Shown piece after piece: positions 19,557 through 28,422 of a stretch of DNA of 64,000 nucleotides (positions within the stretch are counted from its first letter, which is position 1; the number at the start of each line of letters is the position of its first letter). The notes below the pieces were generated by a model. The model worked only from the letters and a program-made list of their open reading frames with translations, had not been told where the DNA came from and did not search any database. The position numbers and the translations under genes are program-made. Origin of the DNA: Portibacter lacus (lineage in GTDB: Bacteria > Bacteroidota > Bacteroidia > Chitinophagales > Saprospiraceae); NCBI RefSeq assembly GCF_021533215.1, contig NZ_JAJNKA010000003.1, positions 310,001-374,000 on the forward strand, in the 5' to 3' direction.

Positions 19557-20536
19557 GCCAGCTCCTTATAATTGTAATTGTACAACTTAAAAATAATTCC
19601 ATCTTGCTTTGCTGTACACCATAAGGCATTACAATCATGTATTAATTCAAATGGCTTTTCAATATCGAAGTGCTCGCTTTCTGAGTAAAACTCTTCTTCG
19701 AATATTTTGCGACCATCTGGAAATCTTCTTTCGAATATGTATTTTCCATTTGGCTTAGATAGCTTGAACCAGCCACTCGCCCCTACTCCATCTAGCCAGT
19801 GATGGCTATCATCAAGATCCACTTTCTTAAATGTGGTAATATCATTTGGATCAGGTTTCAAAAACAAATGCTTGATAACAGACGTGAATTTAGAGCCCTC
19901 GTAATGTTCTAAATTTCCATCTAATACACTATATACCCTCTTTTGGTCTGTGCCATTAAATACGATCCCTAAAGGAGATGGTGTCACTTGGTTCCACAAT
20001 TTCAATTTCGCTCTTCTTCTTTTAGAGCGAATTCCAGCCTTAAAGGTATCATAAACGAACCGTGCACAATTAGATGCATCTTTCTTAAATGGATCGTAAA
20101 TAACTGATCCTTTTAAATTTATATCCTTAATAAAAGATTTCGCTTTATTATAATCGATATTATAACAGAATGAAGCATACATCTTACCTGCTCCGTGCGT
20201 TTTTTCTGGATGAGCTTCTAGATAGAGTAGAATTTCTTCCTCATTCTTTATCTTTCCATCAGCAGTAAATTCTGCTTTGATGTCAATTTTACATTCAGGA
20301 TCTGTTAAAACTGTTCTCGTTCTTCCTTTACCAAATGGTGTGATATACCTTCCGAAATCCGCATATTCTATCTCTCCTGAATCTCCATGAACAATGGCTA
20401 ATGCAGCATGTCCAGCGCAAACCATATCATTATTAATCATTCCTATCCATTCCAATGGTTTTTTATACCATGCAGGAATCATAGATACAAATTCCTCCGG
20501 AAATGCTAAGGCTATAAGTGCATCAGGCTTATTCAT
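19553..20536 (-). CDS. DUF6695-like protein, possible papain-fold hydrolase
   Basis: A 327-residue cytoplasmic protein I recognise as similar to the Bacteroidota DUF6695 family. The N-terminal 180 residues contain AGHAALAIV, YITPFGKGR, HPEKTHGAGKMYA and SNCARFVYDTFKAG. A His in GHAAL followed much later by Cys in SNCARFV recalls permuted NlpC/P60-type hydrolases, but this is inference. The C-terminal part is a beta-rich region. It starts immediately after the polyprenyl synthase gene ends, on the same strand, so they are co-transcribed. Confidence 0.6.
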   Translation of the reverse strand: MNKPDALIALAFPEEFVSMIPAWYKKPLEWIGMINNDMVCAGHAALAIVHGDSGEIEYADFGRYITPFGKGRTRTVLTDPECKIDIKAEFTADGKIKNEEEILLYLEAHPEKTHGAGKMYASFCYNIDYNKAKSFIKDINLKGSVIYDPFKKDASNCARFVYDTFKAGIRSKRRRAKLKLWNQVTPSPLGIVFNGTDQKRVYSVLDGNLEHYEGSKFTSVIKHLFLKPDPNDITTFKKVDLDDSHHWLDGVGASGWFKLSKPNGKYIFERRFPDGRKIFEEEFYSESEHFDIEKPFELIHDCNALWCTAKQDGIIFKLYNYNYKELA

Positions 20537-21517
20537 CTAATAGTCTCTATTTACTAATTGCTGTCCTAAATTTCTCAATTCTACCTTCCTTTCATCAGGA
20601 ATAGATATAGAATCTAAATGGGCATATGACAAATCCAGGTAAGCGTCTCTTAACTGTCTCGCATACTCTTCGACAACTAAACTCTTAAAAAGTTTAATCA
20701 CCTTATTAATTTTTTCGTTTTCGGTTAATGAAGTTTTATTAGAATAGATCTTTTTTATTTCCTCTTGCCCTTTTGAGTCAGAAAGTTCTATTGCTTTGAG
20801 GTAAAGATAAGTTTTTTTATTTTGAACGATATCACCACCTATCTTTTTTCCTACTTTTTCAAACGTTCCAAAGGTATCTAAGAGGTCATCCTGCAATTGA
20901 AACGCTATTCCAATATTCTTCCCAAAATTATAAATTTTTTGGCTTTCCTCAGCATTTGCTCCTCCGATTAATGCACCCATCTTTAACGCACCGGCTATTA
21001 AAACCCCAGTTTTCAGTACGATCATATTCAAATACTCATCTATCGTAACATCATCAGTCGTCTCAAAGTTCATATCCATTTGCTGACCTTCACACAATTG
21101 CGTAGCCAACTCACTAAATATTTTAAAAAGAGCAACTTGCAATTCAGGATCATCGTAATTTCCCAGTAATTTGTATGCCTGAATCAACATCGTGTCTCCA
21201 GCTAAAATCGCGATGTTCTGATTATATTTCTTATGAATCGTCATCTCGCCTCTACGCGTTTCTGCCTCATCCATTATATCATCATGAACCAATGTGAAAT
21301 TATGGAATATTTCTAATGATAATGCCGCATCTAAAGCTTTCTCCGGTGATTCCCCATACATCTCACAAGCCATCATAACCAGAATCGGTCTAATTCTTTT
21401 CCCACCTAAATTCATGATATAATTCACTGGCTCATATAAATTCTCAGGTTTTCCAGTGAATGAATTCTGAAGTAAGTATTGGTTAAATTTTTCCTTTAGT
21501 TGTTCTGTTGTATGCAT
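20537..21517 (-). CDS. polyprenyl (geranylgeranyl/farnesyl-type) diphosphate synthase
   Basis: A trans-prenyltransferase that condenses isopentenyl units for quinone or carotenoid side chains. It shows GGKRIRPILVMMACEMYG, the first Asp-rich motif DDIMD followed by RRGEMTIHKKYN, and the second Asp-rich motif in FQLQDDLLDTFG with GKKIGGDI. The frame extends 15 codons further to 21562, but I choose the ATG at 21517 (MHTTEQLKEKF), giving 326 residues as in the family. Chain length cannot be assigned safely. Confidence 0.9.
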   Translation of the reverse strand: MHTTEQLKEKFNQYLLQNSFTGKPENLYEPVNYIMNLGGKRIRPILVMMACEMYGESPEKALDAALSLEIFHNFTLVHDDIMDEAETRRGEMTIHKKYNQNIAILAGDTMLIQAYKLLGNYDDPELQVALFKIFSELATQLCEGQQMDMNFETTDDVTIDEYLNMIVLKTGVLIAGALKMGALIGGANAEESQKIYNFGKNIGIAFQLQDDLLDTFGTFEKVGKKIGGDIVQNKKTYLYLKAIELSDSKGQEEIKKIYSNKTSLTENEKINKVIKLFKSLVVEEYARQLRDAYLDLSYAHLDSISIPDERKVELRNLGQQLVNRDY

Positions 21518-21594
21518 ATATTCATTTATAATTCCAAAGATAGAAATACAATTCATTTGCAATTGTTCTCAGAAAAATCATTTATATTTCTAAA

Positions 21595-23310
21595 ATGAAA
21601 AAATTAACGCTATTTATCCTGCTTATTCTGGCCAATTCATGTGCTGAATCTGAAAAAAAGACGAACTCAAATCCCGATCTGATTATTACAAATGCTAAAA
21701 TCTGGACGGTAGACAAATCAAACCCTGAATCAGAAGCAATTGCAGTAAAGGACGGTCGAATTGTTGCGCTCGCTTCTACTATCGAAATATTAAAATTAAA
21801 AGGACCAGAAACCGATGAAATTGATGCAAAAGGTAATTTTCTAATGCCTGGCTTCATCGAAGGTCATGGTCATTTCTCAGGCTTGGGAAGTAGTTTGCAA
21901 AATTTAAACTTTCTGAAGTCGACTTCTTGGGATGAAATTGTGCAAATGGTAGGTGAAAAAGCTAAAACATTAGAAAAGGGAGAATGGGTAGAAGGACGTG
22001 GATGGCATCAAGAAAAATGGACAACTAAAGAAGATAATCTTGTGGATGGATACCCAAATCATCAAAAATTAAGTGAAGTCTCTCCTGATAATCCTGTGGT
22101 GCTTGTTCACGCAAGTGGACATGGACTATTTGCGAATAAAAAGGCCATGGAAATGGCAGGTATATCTAAAGAAACGACGGACCCTTCGGGTGGCAGAATC
22201 GTAAGAGATAAAGAAGGGAATGCAATAGGGATGTTTGAAGAAAGAGCGGCTGGAGCTATAGGTAAAATCTATAGAGAATATTTAGCCACTTTAGATAAAG
22301 ATAAGCAAATACAGAAATGGCGCGAAGGAATTGAATTAGCAGAAGAAGAATGTTTAAGAAATGGAATTACATCATTCCAAGATGCCGGTTCGAGTTTTGA
22401 AGAAATTGCAGCATATACTAAAATGGCAGAAACCGGAGAGCTTGATATCAGATTATGGGCAATGCTACGCCATTCTTCAGAAGAAATGAAAGGGAAAGCT
22501 CAGAAAGCAAGAGTGATTAATGCAGGTAATAATTTCTTTACCTGCAGAGCAATAAAGACAGAAGTAGATGGCGCTTTAGGTTCCTACGGAGCCTGGCTTA
22601 TAGATCCTTATCATGACAAACCTGACTTTCATGGGCAAAATACAACTGAAATCAGTGAAGTGCAAAATATTGCGGACATTGCAGTTGAAAGTAATATGCA
22701 ACTATGTGTACATGCGATCGGAGATAGAGCTAATAAAGTGGTACTCGATATTATAGAAGCAGAAGAGAAGGAAAAGCCTGAATTAAAAGATGCTCGATGG
22801 AGAATTGAACATGCACAACATGTAGATCCTGCAGATATTCCAAGATTCAAAGAACTAGGAGTCATCGCAGCGATGCAAGGAATTCACTGTACTTCTGATG
22901 CACTTTTTGCAGAAAATAGACTCGGGGAAAAAAGAGCGCGAGAAGGGGCCTACGCATGGCGTTCATTTCTAGATGCTGGTGTCGTCATTGCTAATGGAAC
23001 AGATGCCCCCGTAGAAGATGTGAATCCTTTAGAATCTTTCTATGCCTCTGTAACCAGAAAAAGAATTGACAACGGATTTGAGTTTTTCGTAGAACAAGCT
23101 ATGACTCGTGAAGAAGCTGTTTATTCTTATACTTTAGGAAATGCATATGCGGGATCCGAAGAAGATTTTAAAGGTTCTTTAGAAATCGGCAAGGTTGCTG
23201 ATATCGTTATCCTTTCAGAAGATCTAATTAATTGTTCCGATGATGCAATTCTAGATACAGAAGTACTTTGGACCATTGTCAATGGTAAAGTCAAATTCAA
23301 CAAAAGTTAA
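21595..23310 (+). CDS. amidohydrolase family lipoprotein (YtcJ-like, Amidohydro_3)
   Basis: A 571-residue metal-dependent hydrolase with a lipobox at Cys16 (LANSC), so it is exported and lipid-anchored. Motifs are GFIEGHGHFSGLG (metal-binding HxH), VDGALGSYGAW, CVHAIGDRANKVV, WRIEHAQHV and NGTDAPVEDVNPLESFYA. The family covers N-acyl and related amide hydrolases of unknown natural substrate. It is divergent from the prenyl synthase gene with TTTG at 21556 and TATATTTC at 21583-21590, spaced by 23, as an imperfect promoter. Confidence 0.88.
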   Translation: MKKLTLFILLILANSCAESEKKTNSNPDLIITNAKIWTVDKSNPESEAIAVKDGRIVALASTIEILKLKGPETDEIDAKGNFLMPGFIEGHGHFSGLGSSLQNLNFLKSTSWDEIVQMVGEKAKTLEKGEWVEGRGWHQEKWTTKEDNLVDGYPNHQKLSEVSPDNPVVLVHASGHGLFANKKAMEMAGISKETTDPSGGRIVRDKEGNAIGMFEERAAGAIGKIYREYLATLDKDKQIQKWREGIELAEEECLRNGITSFQDAGSSFEEIAAYTKMAETGELDIRLWAMLRHSSEEMKGKAQKARVINAGNNFFTCRAIKTEVDGALGSYGAWLIDPYHDKPDFHGQNTTEISEVQNIADIAVESNMQLCVHAIGDRANKVVLDIIEAEEKEKPELKDARWRIEHAQHVDPADIPRFKELGVIAAMQGIHCTSDALFAENRLGEKRAREGAYAWRSFLDAGVVIANGTDAPVEDVNPLESFYASVTRKRIDNGFEFFVEQAMTREEAVYSYTLGNAYAGSEEDFKGSLEIGKVADIVILSEDLINCSDDAILDTEVLWTIVNGKVKFNKS

Positions 23311-23324
23311 TTCAGCTATAAGTG

Positions 23325-26021
23325 CTATGGATTTACAAGTTTTTGCCTAAAAATGATCTCGCCATTTTCATTTTCTAATAAAAGTATGTAAAGTCCTGTC
23401 GTTAGATTAGTAAGGTTCAGATCTAAATAATGAGTAAAGAAGTCTAACTCTTTACTGAGTACTAACTTACCACTAATATCAAGAACTTTCATGTTTGCTT
23501 TGATGTCATCTGGATAGTGGATTACAAAATTAGACGTTCCTAAGTCACTTAGTACAAATGCAAATGCTGATGCATCTCGACCAGAGCAATCTTCATCTAT
23601 ATCATTATCAGGAAAATCTAAAGCATCTGGGTATATAGATCCATCCGCATCATTGCAATCATCACTATTATTCACATAATTACTTGGTGCAGATGCAAGA
23701 CAAGTATCCAATGGATGAGCAGCATTACCGAATCCATCTTGATCACTGTCTAAATAATACGTATAGATCGTTAGCCCCTCATCTATTTCGCCATTACAAT
23801 TATTATCTATTCCATCGCAGATTTCTACGCCTTCTGGATTCGTAGCAAAAACTGTATCATCACAATCATCTGCATTTTCAACAAATCCAGGTGGTGGAAG
23901 CAATGCGCAAGTATCCATTGTAACATTCATATTTCCATATCCATCTTCGTCTAGATCTTCGTAATAGGTATAAATTTCAAGATCTTCATCTATCTGACCA
24001 TCACAATTATTATCTATTCCATCACATATTTCTACAGCACCTGGAAAAACACTTCTATCATTATCGTCGCAATCTTCATAATTATAAAAACCATCTTGAT
24101 CTTCATCGCTATAAAAATAATCCTTAACGAATTCGAAGCTCTCCGTAGCAATCTTCATCCCAATTTTTCTTCCTGGAATATCATCTATTGGTGGGTGAAT
24201 ACCTCCCCATATTCTGGAAAGACTGCACTGATCCGAAGCATCTTGATAAGTCGCCCATTGCAAAACGATTTCGTCAGCAGGGCCATCTTCAAAGACCAAA
24301 AATTCATTTCTAGGTGCTACAAATTCTCCTATTCCACCTGGGAAAAAAGCGCTGCCTGTAAATTTTGTAAGCAAATCAGCTGCTGCCCTCGAATAAGTCG
24401 AATGACCTGAAACATATCCTGCAAAAGGAGGTGTTACAAATGATGGTCGCTGATATGGCCACCAATCTTTAGCTAATATCCAACCCACATCTGCAAAAGT
24501 TGTTTCTGGGTCTGCTATATAATTAGGTCCCTTCCAGGCAAATATTTTTACTTGATTCACATTTTGACTCTGAGATCCAGCTAAAGGATCGCCTTCTTTC
24601 ACCAACTCAAAGAAACCTTCCTTCAGTGGAAAACCATGAGGATGATAATTAGGAAGATCCATAGAACTAGACTGCCCCTTTTCTGCCATATAACGAATTG
24701 CCGAAACTGGACGAATGTAGTCGTAGTAACCTTTTATCCCCCATGCAGAAACAGCACAATCATGCATTGTACCTCCCAGAGCTAAGTAAGATTTAACATC
24801 CCATTCTAAATCAGACAACACCTCCCCTTTCCCTTCGAATTTCTTAACGAGTAGTGGGTTATCATTTATAAAATTCAATAACGTAAACCAATGACCTGGC
24901 GGAGTTTCAGAATCGGGCCCATCTGCCCAAAATTCTGCTAAGACTCTCGTATAATCAGCCCTACTTACTATATTAGGCTCGTAAGGTAAACCAGTAGTAG
25001 GATTTAATGGGTGACCAGTACTTGCATCACCACCTTTATCATAATCATAAAATTGTTTGTATTCATCAAAAGAAGAAGGCAGCTCATCTAGGTTCCCATA
25101 ACTAGCAGGAGAGATATCGATTAATGTATCATTAGAATGACCTAAGTGTGATGACCAAGCCGCAACTAAAGCAAATCCCCATTTATAAGGATCATTTAAC
25201 CCTAATCCATCTTGTATAAATGAAGGAGCCGTAGGATCATGATAAACCTTATATTGACCATTATTTCCATCATAAGTGGTTAAAACTTCCTCTTTCATTG
25301 CAAAAGGCACCACATTTCCCCATTCTGGACTTAAGAACTCAGGCGTATTTAATGGAATTACATTGCCACTTTGATCTATAAAAACATCTAGCGTTAAGGG
25401 TTGCCATTTATTAGGATCACTGATTCCTGAATTTCCTGATAAATCCATAACAAGCGGATCATTTACGGCCTCATAATAATTATTTTCATACTGAAGTGCT
25501 TCGTTCGACCCATCTTGTAAACCAAATTTAATGATTTCCGAAGCTATATAATTTCCGAGTGCAGCAGGATTACCACTTTCATAATCTAGTGATGTGTAAT
25601 TCTTATTGTATCCTAGCAGATTCATGAGCGAATCCGTCTGTGTATAAACTTTCCATGCACCTGGCGAAGTAAGAAATCGATGTCTTAAGATACGATACAT
25701 CGCAAAACTAATGGCTTCCTTTCTTGCTTCAGTAATATCTTCAGGGATAGGTATACCAGAAAATTTGAACTCGTACTCTCCGACGGTATCACCTAAAAAG
25801 TAAGGTTCAGCTATGGAATCATACACTGCCCATGCATCGTACATTGCTCCTGAAGTGTGAAATAAATTCCTTGCATGAACGGTAGGTCTGGCGAAATCTC
25901 CTCTAATTCCTTCTAACAATAGCTCATTCCACTCTCGAGCAATTGAATGCTGAGCGTTTCCAGAGGACGTTATTGTCATTAAAAAAAATATGGTTAAAAT
26001 AAAGTATCTCATGGAAATCAA
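23325..26021 (-). CDS. vanadium-dependent haloperoxidase-like protein with MopE repeats and T9SS sorting domain
   Basis: An 898-residue exported protein. After a signal peptide (about 1-24, ending GNAQ) comes a vanadium-haloperoxidase/PAP2-like domain (about 25-635) with the anion-binding set K...YDYIRPVSAIR, YVSGHSTYSRAAAD and CSLSRIWGGIHPPIDD. Residues about 637-816 are three MopE-type repeats (EDCDDND, EICDGIDNNCDG, EICDGIDNNCNG), acidic and Cys-rich, likely calcium- or metal-binding. The last ~80 residues form a type IX sorting domain. It could make hypohalous acid or act as a phosphatase at the surface. It follows fecR by 11 bases. Confidence 0.85.
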   Translation of the reverse strand: MISMRYFILTIFFLMTITSSGNAQHSIAREWNELLLEGIRGDFARPTVHARNLFHTSGAMYDAWAVYDSIAEPYFLGDTVGEYEFKFSGIPIPEDITEARKEAISFAMYRILRHRFLTSPGAWKVYTQTDSLMNLLGYNKNYTSLDYESGNPAALGNYIASEIIKFGLQDGSNEALQYENNYYEAVNDPLVMDLSGNSGISDPNKWQPLTLDVFIDQSGNVIPLNTPEFLSPEWGNVVPFAMKEEVLTTYDGNNGQYKVYHDPTAPSFIQDGLGLNDPYKWGFALVAAWSSHLGHSNDTLIDISPASYGNLDELPSSFDEYKQFYDYDKGGDASTGHPLNPTTGLPYEPNIVSRADYTRVLAEFWADGPDSETPPGHWFTLLNFINDNPLLVKKFEGKGEVLSDLEWDVKSYLALGGTMHDCAVSAWGIKGYYDYIRPVSAIRYMAEKGQSSSMDLPNYHPHGFPLKEGFFELVKEGDPLAGSQSQNVNQVKIFAWKGPNYIADPETTFADVGWILAKDWWPYQRPSFVTPPFAGYVSGHSTYSRAAADLLTKFTGSAFFPGGIGEFVAPRNEFLVFEDGPADEIVLQWATYQDASDQCSLSRIWGGIHPPIDDIPGRKIGMKIATESFEFVKDYFYSDEDQDGFYNYEDCDDNDRSVFPGAVEICDGIDNNCDGQIDEDLEIYTYYEDLDEDGYGNMNVTMDTCALLPPPGFVENADDCDDTVFATNPEGVEICDGIDNNCNGEIDEGLTIYTYYLDSDQDGFGNAAHPLDTCLASAPSNYVNNSDDCNDADGSIYPDALDFPDNDIDEDCSGRDASAFAFVLSDLGTSNFVIHYPDDIKANMKVLDISGKLVLSKELDFFTHYLDLNLTNLTTGLYILLLENENGEIIFRQKLVNP

Positions 26022-26032
26022 AGATACTAGAA

Positions 26033-27037
26033 TTATCTCTTTTTAGGAATGATTTCTACGAATTCTATGCAATCGGGACAACCCTTATCTAGATAGACAA
26101 CTATTGCTTTCTCTTGCATTAACCGAATAATCTGTCGAACTGTTTTACCTTCATAGTCTATATCTAGTTCACTTAGAATATTCTCATTAATTCCTGATCC
26201 GAATTTAACACGTCCATTAGAGCTAGTTCGCATATAATCCAAGATCTCTTTCACTAATGGAATTGGTTCTGGTTCAGGTATAGGCTCTGGTTCAGGTTCA
26301 TTAAGATCAATGAAACCACTACCATCATATTTTATACGATCTCCTTCTTTAAGATTAACAAACTGGCTAGCATCTTCTATAACGAAAAACTTAACTAAGC
26401 CTTCTTCGTTCGCCACTTCTGCCTCTACACCTTCACTCTTAATACTAAATATAGTTCCTAAAACCTCGACAGCAGTTTCTTCTGTTTTAACAAAGAACTT
26501 CCTATCTGGGTCTTTAGCCACATCAAAGACAACTTCACCAGCTATCTCTGCATTTCTCTCTTTTGCATATTTAAATGACCTAAGTGCTTTAAAGGAAGCT
26601 CCTTCTTTTATGCTAACTTTAGAACCATCCTCTAATCTAATCTCCATATCTGAAGGAGCATCCACAATTTCTATATATTCAGATTGCGGCCATAAAAACC
26701 AAGTTGCTGCAATTAATACTGCTATAGAGGCCGCTACTGAAAGTCCAGACCTCCATGAATGTCTATTTTCTAAAGTTATAACTTTAGTTTCTTCCTTTTT
26801 ACTTGTTACTACTTTTAAAGGTGCTGGCGCAACCATTTTCTCAAAAGCAGCCCACTCATCATCAACATCGAAACGGACATAGTCGTTACAGGCGGTAGAT
26901 TCCTCCCACATTATTTTGGTAAACTCGAATTCTTCCTTGTTCATTGGACTTTCGTCAATCCAAGAATCAATTTTGTTTCGAAGTTCAGGCGATGCATTAC
27001 CATCTAAATAACTTAATATGTCTTTTTCTTCTATCAT
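26033..27037 (-). CDS. FecR-like anti-sigma factor with atypical C-terminus
   Basis: A 334-residue membrane protein: cytoplasmic N-terminus, one membrane span at about 97-116, and a periplasmic FecR domain (LEDGSKVSIKEGASF, GEVVFDVAKDPDRKFFVKT, VEVLGTIFSIK). A proline/glutamate hinge of EPEPIP repeats leads to a C-terminal domain that ends with a CPDC pair at residues 320-323, unusual for FecR. It lies between the sigma gene and the haloperoxidase gene with short gaps, so all three form one unit. No TonB receptor is adjacent. Confidence 0.82.
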   Translation of the reverse strand: MIEEKDILSYLDGNASPELRNKIDSWIDESPMNKEEFEFTKIMWEESTACNDYVRFDVDDEWAAFEKMVAPAPLKVVTSKKEETKVITLENRHSWRSGLSVAASIAVLIAATWFLWPQSEYIEIVDAPSDMEIRLEDGSKVSIKEGASFKALRSFKYAKERNAEIAGEVVFDVAKDPDRKFFVKTEETAVEVLGTIFSIKSEGVEAEVANEEGLVKFFVIEDASQFVNLKEGDRIKYDGSGFIDLNEPEPEPIPEPEPIPLVKEILDYMRTSSNGRVKFGSGINENILSELDIDYEGKTVRQIIRLMQEKAIVVYLDKGCPDCIEFVEIIPKKR

Positions 27038-27077
27038 TTATTACTTACTATCCTTAAGACGGAGGATTTTCCCTATA

Positions 27078-27671
27078 TCACAATTCTAAAATGTTAAATA
27101 ATTCGCTTTCCCTTAATTTATCTCTTAATATGGCGAAAGCCTTGGCCATATTGCTTTCTACAGTCCGTTTCGAAATCTCCATATCGTTAGCAATTTCCTC
27201 ATAGGAGAATCCACGGAATTTATTCAGTTCGAAAATTTGCTTCATTTTCGGCTTCATTCCATCTAATGCTAACACAATCTGTTCTCTGATTACATAAGAG
27301 TTCATATCTCTATTTTCAACCTCATCTTCTAAATCATAATCTCTGAAATCATCTTGGAGCTCAAGAGATTTATTAGAATTGGCTCGAATATAGTCTAACG
27401 ACTTATTCTTAGCGGATTGAAAAAGGTAACTCTTAACTGATGTGGAAATTTCTATAGTATCTTTCTTTTCCCAAATTTTTGCAAATGTAGATTGGACAAT
27501 ATCCTTTGCAATCTCGTAATCCTTCACAAAGCGACTGTATATGAAGTTTACAAGTGGATTAAAGTATTGTTGAAACAATGCTTTGAACGCGTTACTATCT
27601 TTGAAAGGCGTTTCCAAATAATTTCTATTGGGTTTTGAATTCCCTTCAAAACTAACTAAAGTAGTTAGCAA
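27078..27671 (-). CDS. ECF-type RNA polymerase sigma factor (FecI-like)
   Basis: A 197-residue ECF sigma factor. Region 2 is visible as KALFQQYFNPLVNFIYSR and DIVQSTFAKIWEKKD, region 4 as MKPKMKQIFELNKFRGFSYE with HTH EEIANDMEISKRTVESNMAKA. The predicted start is a TTG at 27671; another TTG before ETPFKDSNAF is possible. It is first in the sigma-fecR-haloperoxidase unit and is divergent from the zinc-ribbon gene. Confidence 0.85.
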   Translation of the reverse strand: MLTTLVSFEGNSKPNRNYLETPFKDSNAFKALFQQYFNPLVNFIYSRFVKDYEIAKDIVQSTFAKIWEKKDTIEISTSVKSYLFQSAKNKSLDYIRANSNKSLELQDDFRDYDLEDEVENRDMNSYVIREQIVLALDGMKPKMKQIFELNKFRGFSYEEIANDMEISKRTVESNMAKAFAILRDKLRESELFNILEL

Positions 27672-27677
27672 AAAGAA

Positions 27678-27706
27678 ATTACTTTGATTTTTATTACATT
27701 ACTTTG
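27678..27706. repeat. 20-base spaced direct repeat between divergent genes
   Basis: ATTACTTTG occurs at 27678-27686 and again at 27698-27706, exactly 20 bases apart, in the 59-base gap between the sigma gene and the zinc-ribbon gene. Two copies on one face of the helix, two turns apart, could be a regulator site. It may also be chance in AT-rich DNA. Confidence 0.3.
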
Positions 27707-27730
27707 TCATTTATTATATAATTTACTGGT

Positions 27731-28087
27731 ATGAGAAAGTGCCTAGCTTGCGGAGAACAAATCAAAGGAAGGTCTGACAAAAAGTTCTGTGGTGATTACT
27801 GCAGGAACGCATTTAACAATCAATTAAATAGAGACCCAAACAACTTTGCTCGTCGAATAAATCATATTCTACGAAAAAACCGCAGAATTCTCGCCTCACT
27901 TAATCCACATGGGAAAGCTAAAGTCCACCGCGACAAGTTATTCGAAAATGGTTTTAACTTTACCTACTTCACGAATCAATACATAACGAAGTCTGGAAAC
28001 AGATACCACTTTGTATATGATTATGGTTACTTAGAACTGGAAAATGATATGTTCGCACTCGTTTTCAAGAGCGAATATGTAAAGTGA
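27731..28087 (+). CDS. small zinc-ribbon protein of unknown function
   Basis: A 118-residue basic protein. Its N-terminus holds Cys4, Cys7, Cys20 and Cys24 (CLACG...KFCGDYC), a zinc-ribbon-like knuckle. The rest contains RRINHILRKNRRIL, GKAKVHRDKLFENGFNFTYFTNQY and a strand-rich end. I recall similar short proteins in other Bacteroidota, always unannotated. Nucleic-acid binding is possible from the basic helix and zinc knuckle, but this is inferred. It stands alone. Confidence 0.7.
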   Translation: MRKCLACGEQIKGRSDKKFCGDYCRNAFNNQLNRDPNNFARRINHILRKNRRILASLNPHGKAKVHRDKLFENGFNFTYFTNQYITKSGNRYHFVYDYGYLELENDMFALVFKSEYVK

Positions 28088-28383
28088 TCCCGTCCGAAAA
28101 TACGCTGCCTGTTCAGAGCAAATCAGATGAATTAATGTATGTTTTGTACTTTTCATTAAGCAAATTTTTAAACTCCGATCTGCTCAAATTATTAGATAAA
28201 AAAAGGTTATTTGACTCTATTTGCCAAATAACCTTGTTCCGTTCTCATTAAATTCCTAAAAAATCTTAATTATACTTTTTAACCAACCTTAAATTAAACA
28301 ACCTATTATTTAACCCTTTACATATAATTAAAATTAAATATAAGTTATTTTTATAATATGTTGTATTTATTTTATTAAAAATA
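28088..28383. other. intergenic region upstream of the trp promoter
   Basis: No gene is recognised. The stretch is very AT-rich, especially 28240-28383. It contains one perfect inverted repeat at 28203-28235, listed separately, and no obvious terminator with a T-run for the zinc-ribbon gene. Confidence 0.5.
28203..28235 (-). terminator. perfect hairpin with T-run on the minus strand
   Basis: AAGGTTATTTG (28203-28213) and CAAATAACCTT (28225-28235) are perfect 11-base arms around an 11-base loop. A run of A precedes the left arm on the plus strand, so the T-run follows the hairpin on the minus strand. It would therefore stop leftward transcription coming from the trp control region; as a terminator for 27731-28087 it lacks a T-run. 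Confidence 0.45.
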
Positions 28384-28416
28384 TTTGTGCTTAATTTGAA
28401 AAAGCTCATATATTTG
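28384..28416 (+). promoter_or_regulatory. trp operon promoter
   Basis: TTTG at 28384-28387 and TATATTTG at 28409-28416 are separated by 21 bases and match the Bacteroidota consensus exactly. Only six bases lie between the -7 box and the ATG of the leader peptide at 28423, so the transcript would start at or just before that ATG. Confidence 0.75.
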
Positions 28417-28422
28417 CAATCG

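Noticed and set aside
26310-26882. 190-codon plus-strand ORF
   Set aside because: It lies entirely opposite the fecR gene, is Ser/Thr-rich as mirrored coding sequence usually is, and shows no motif.
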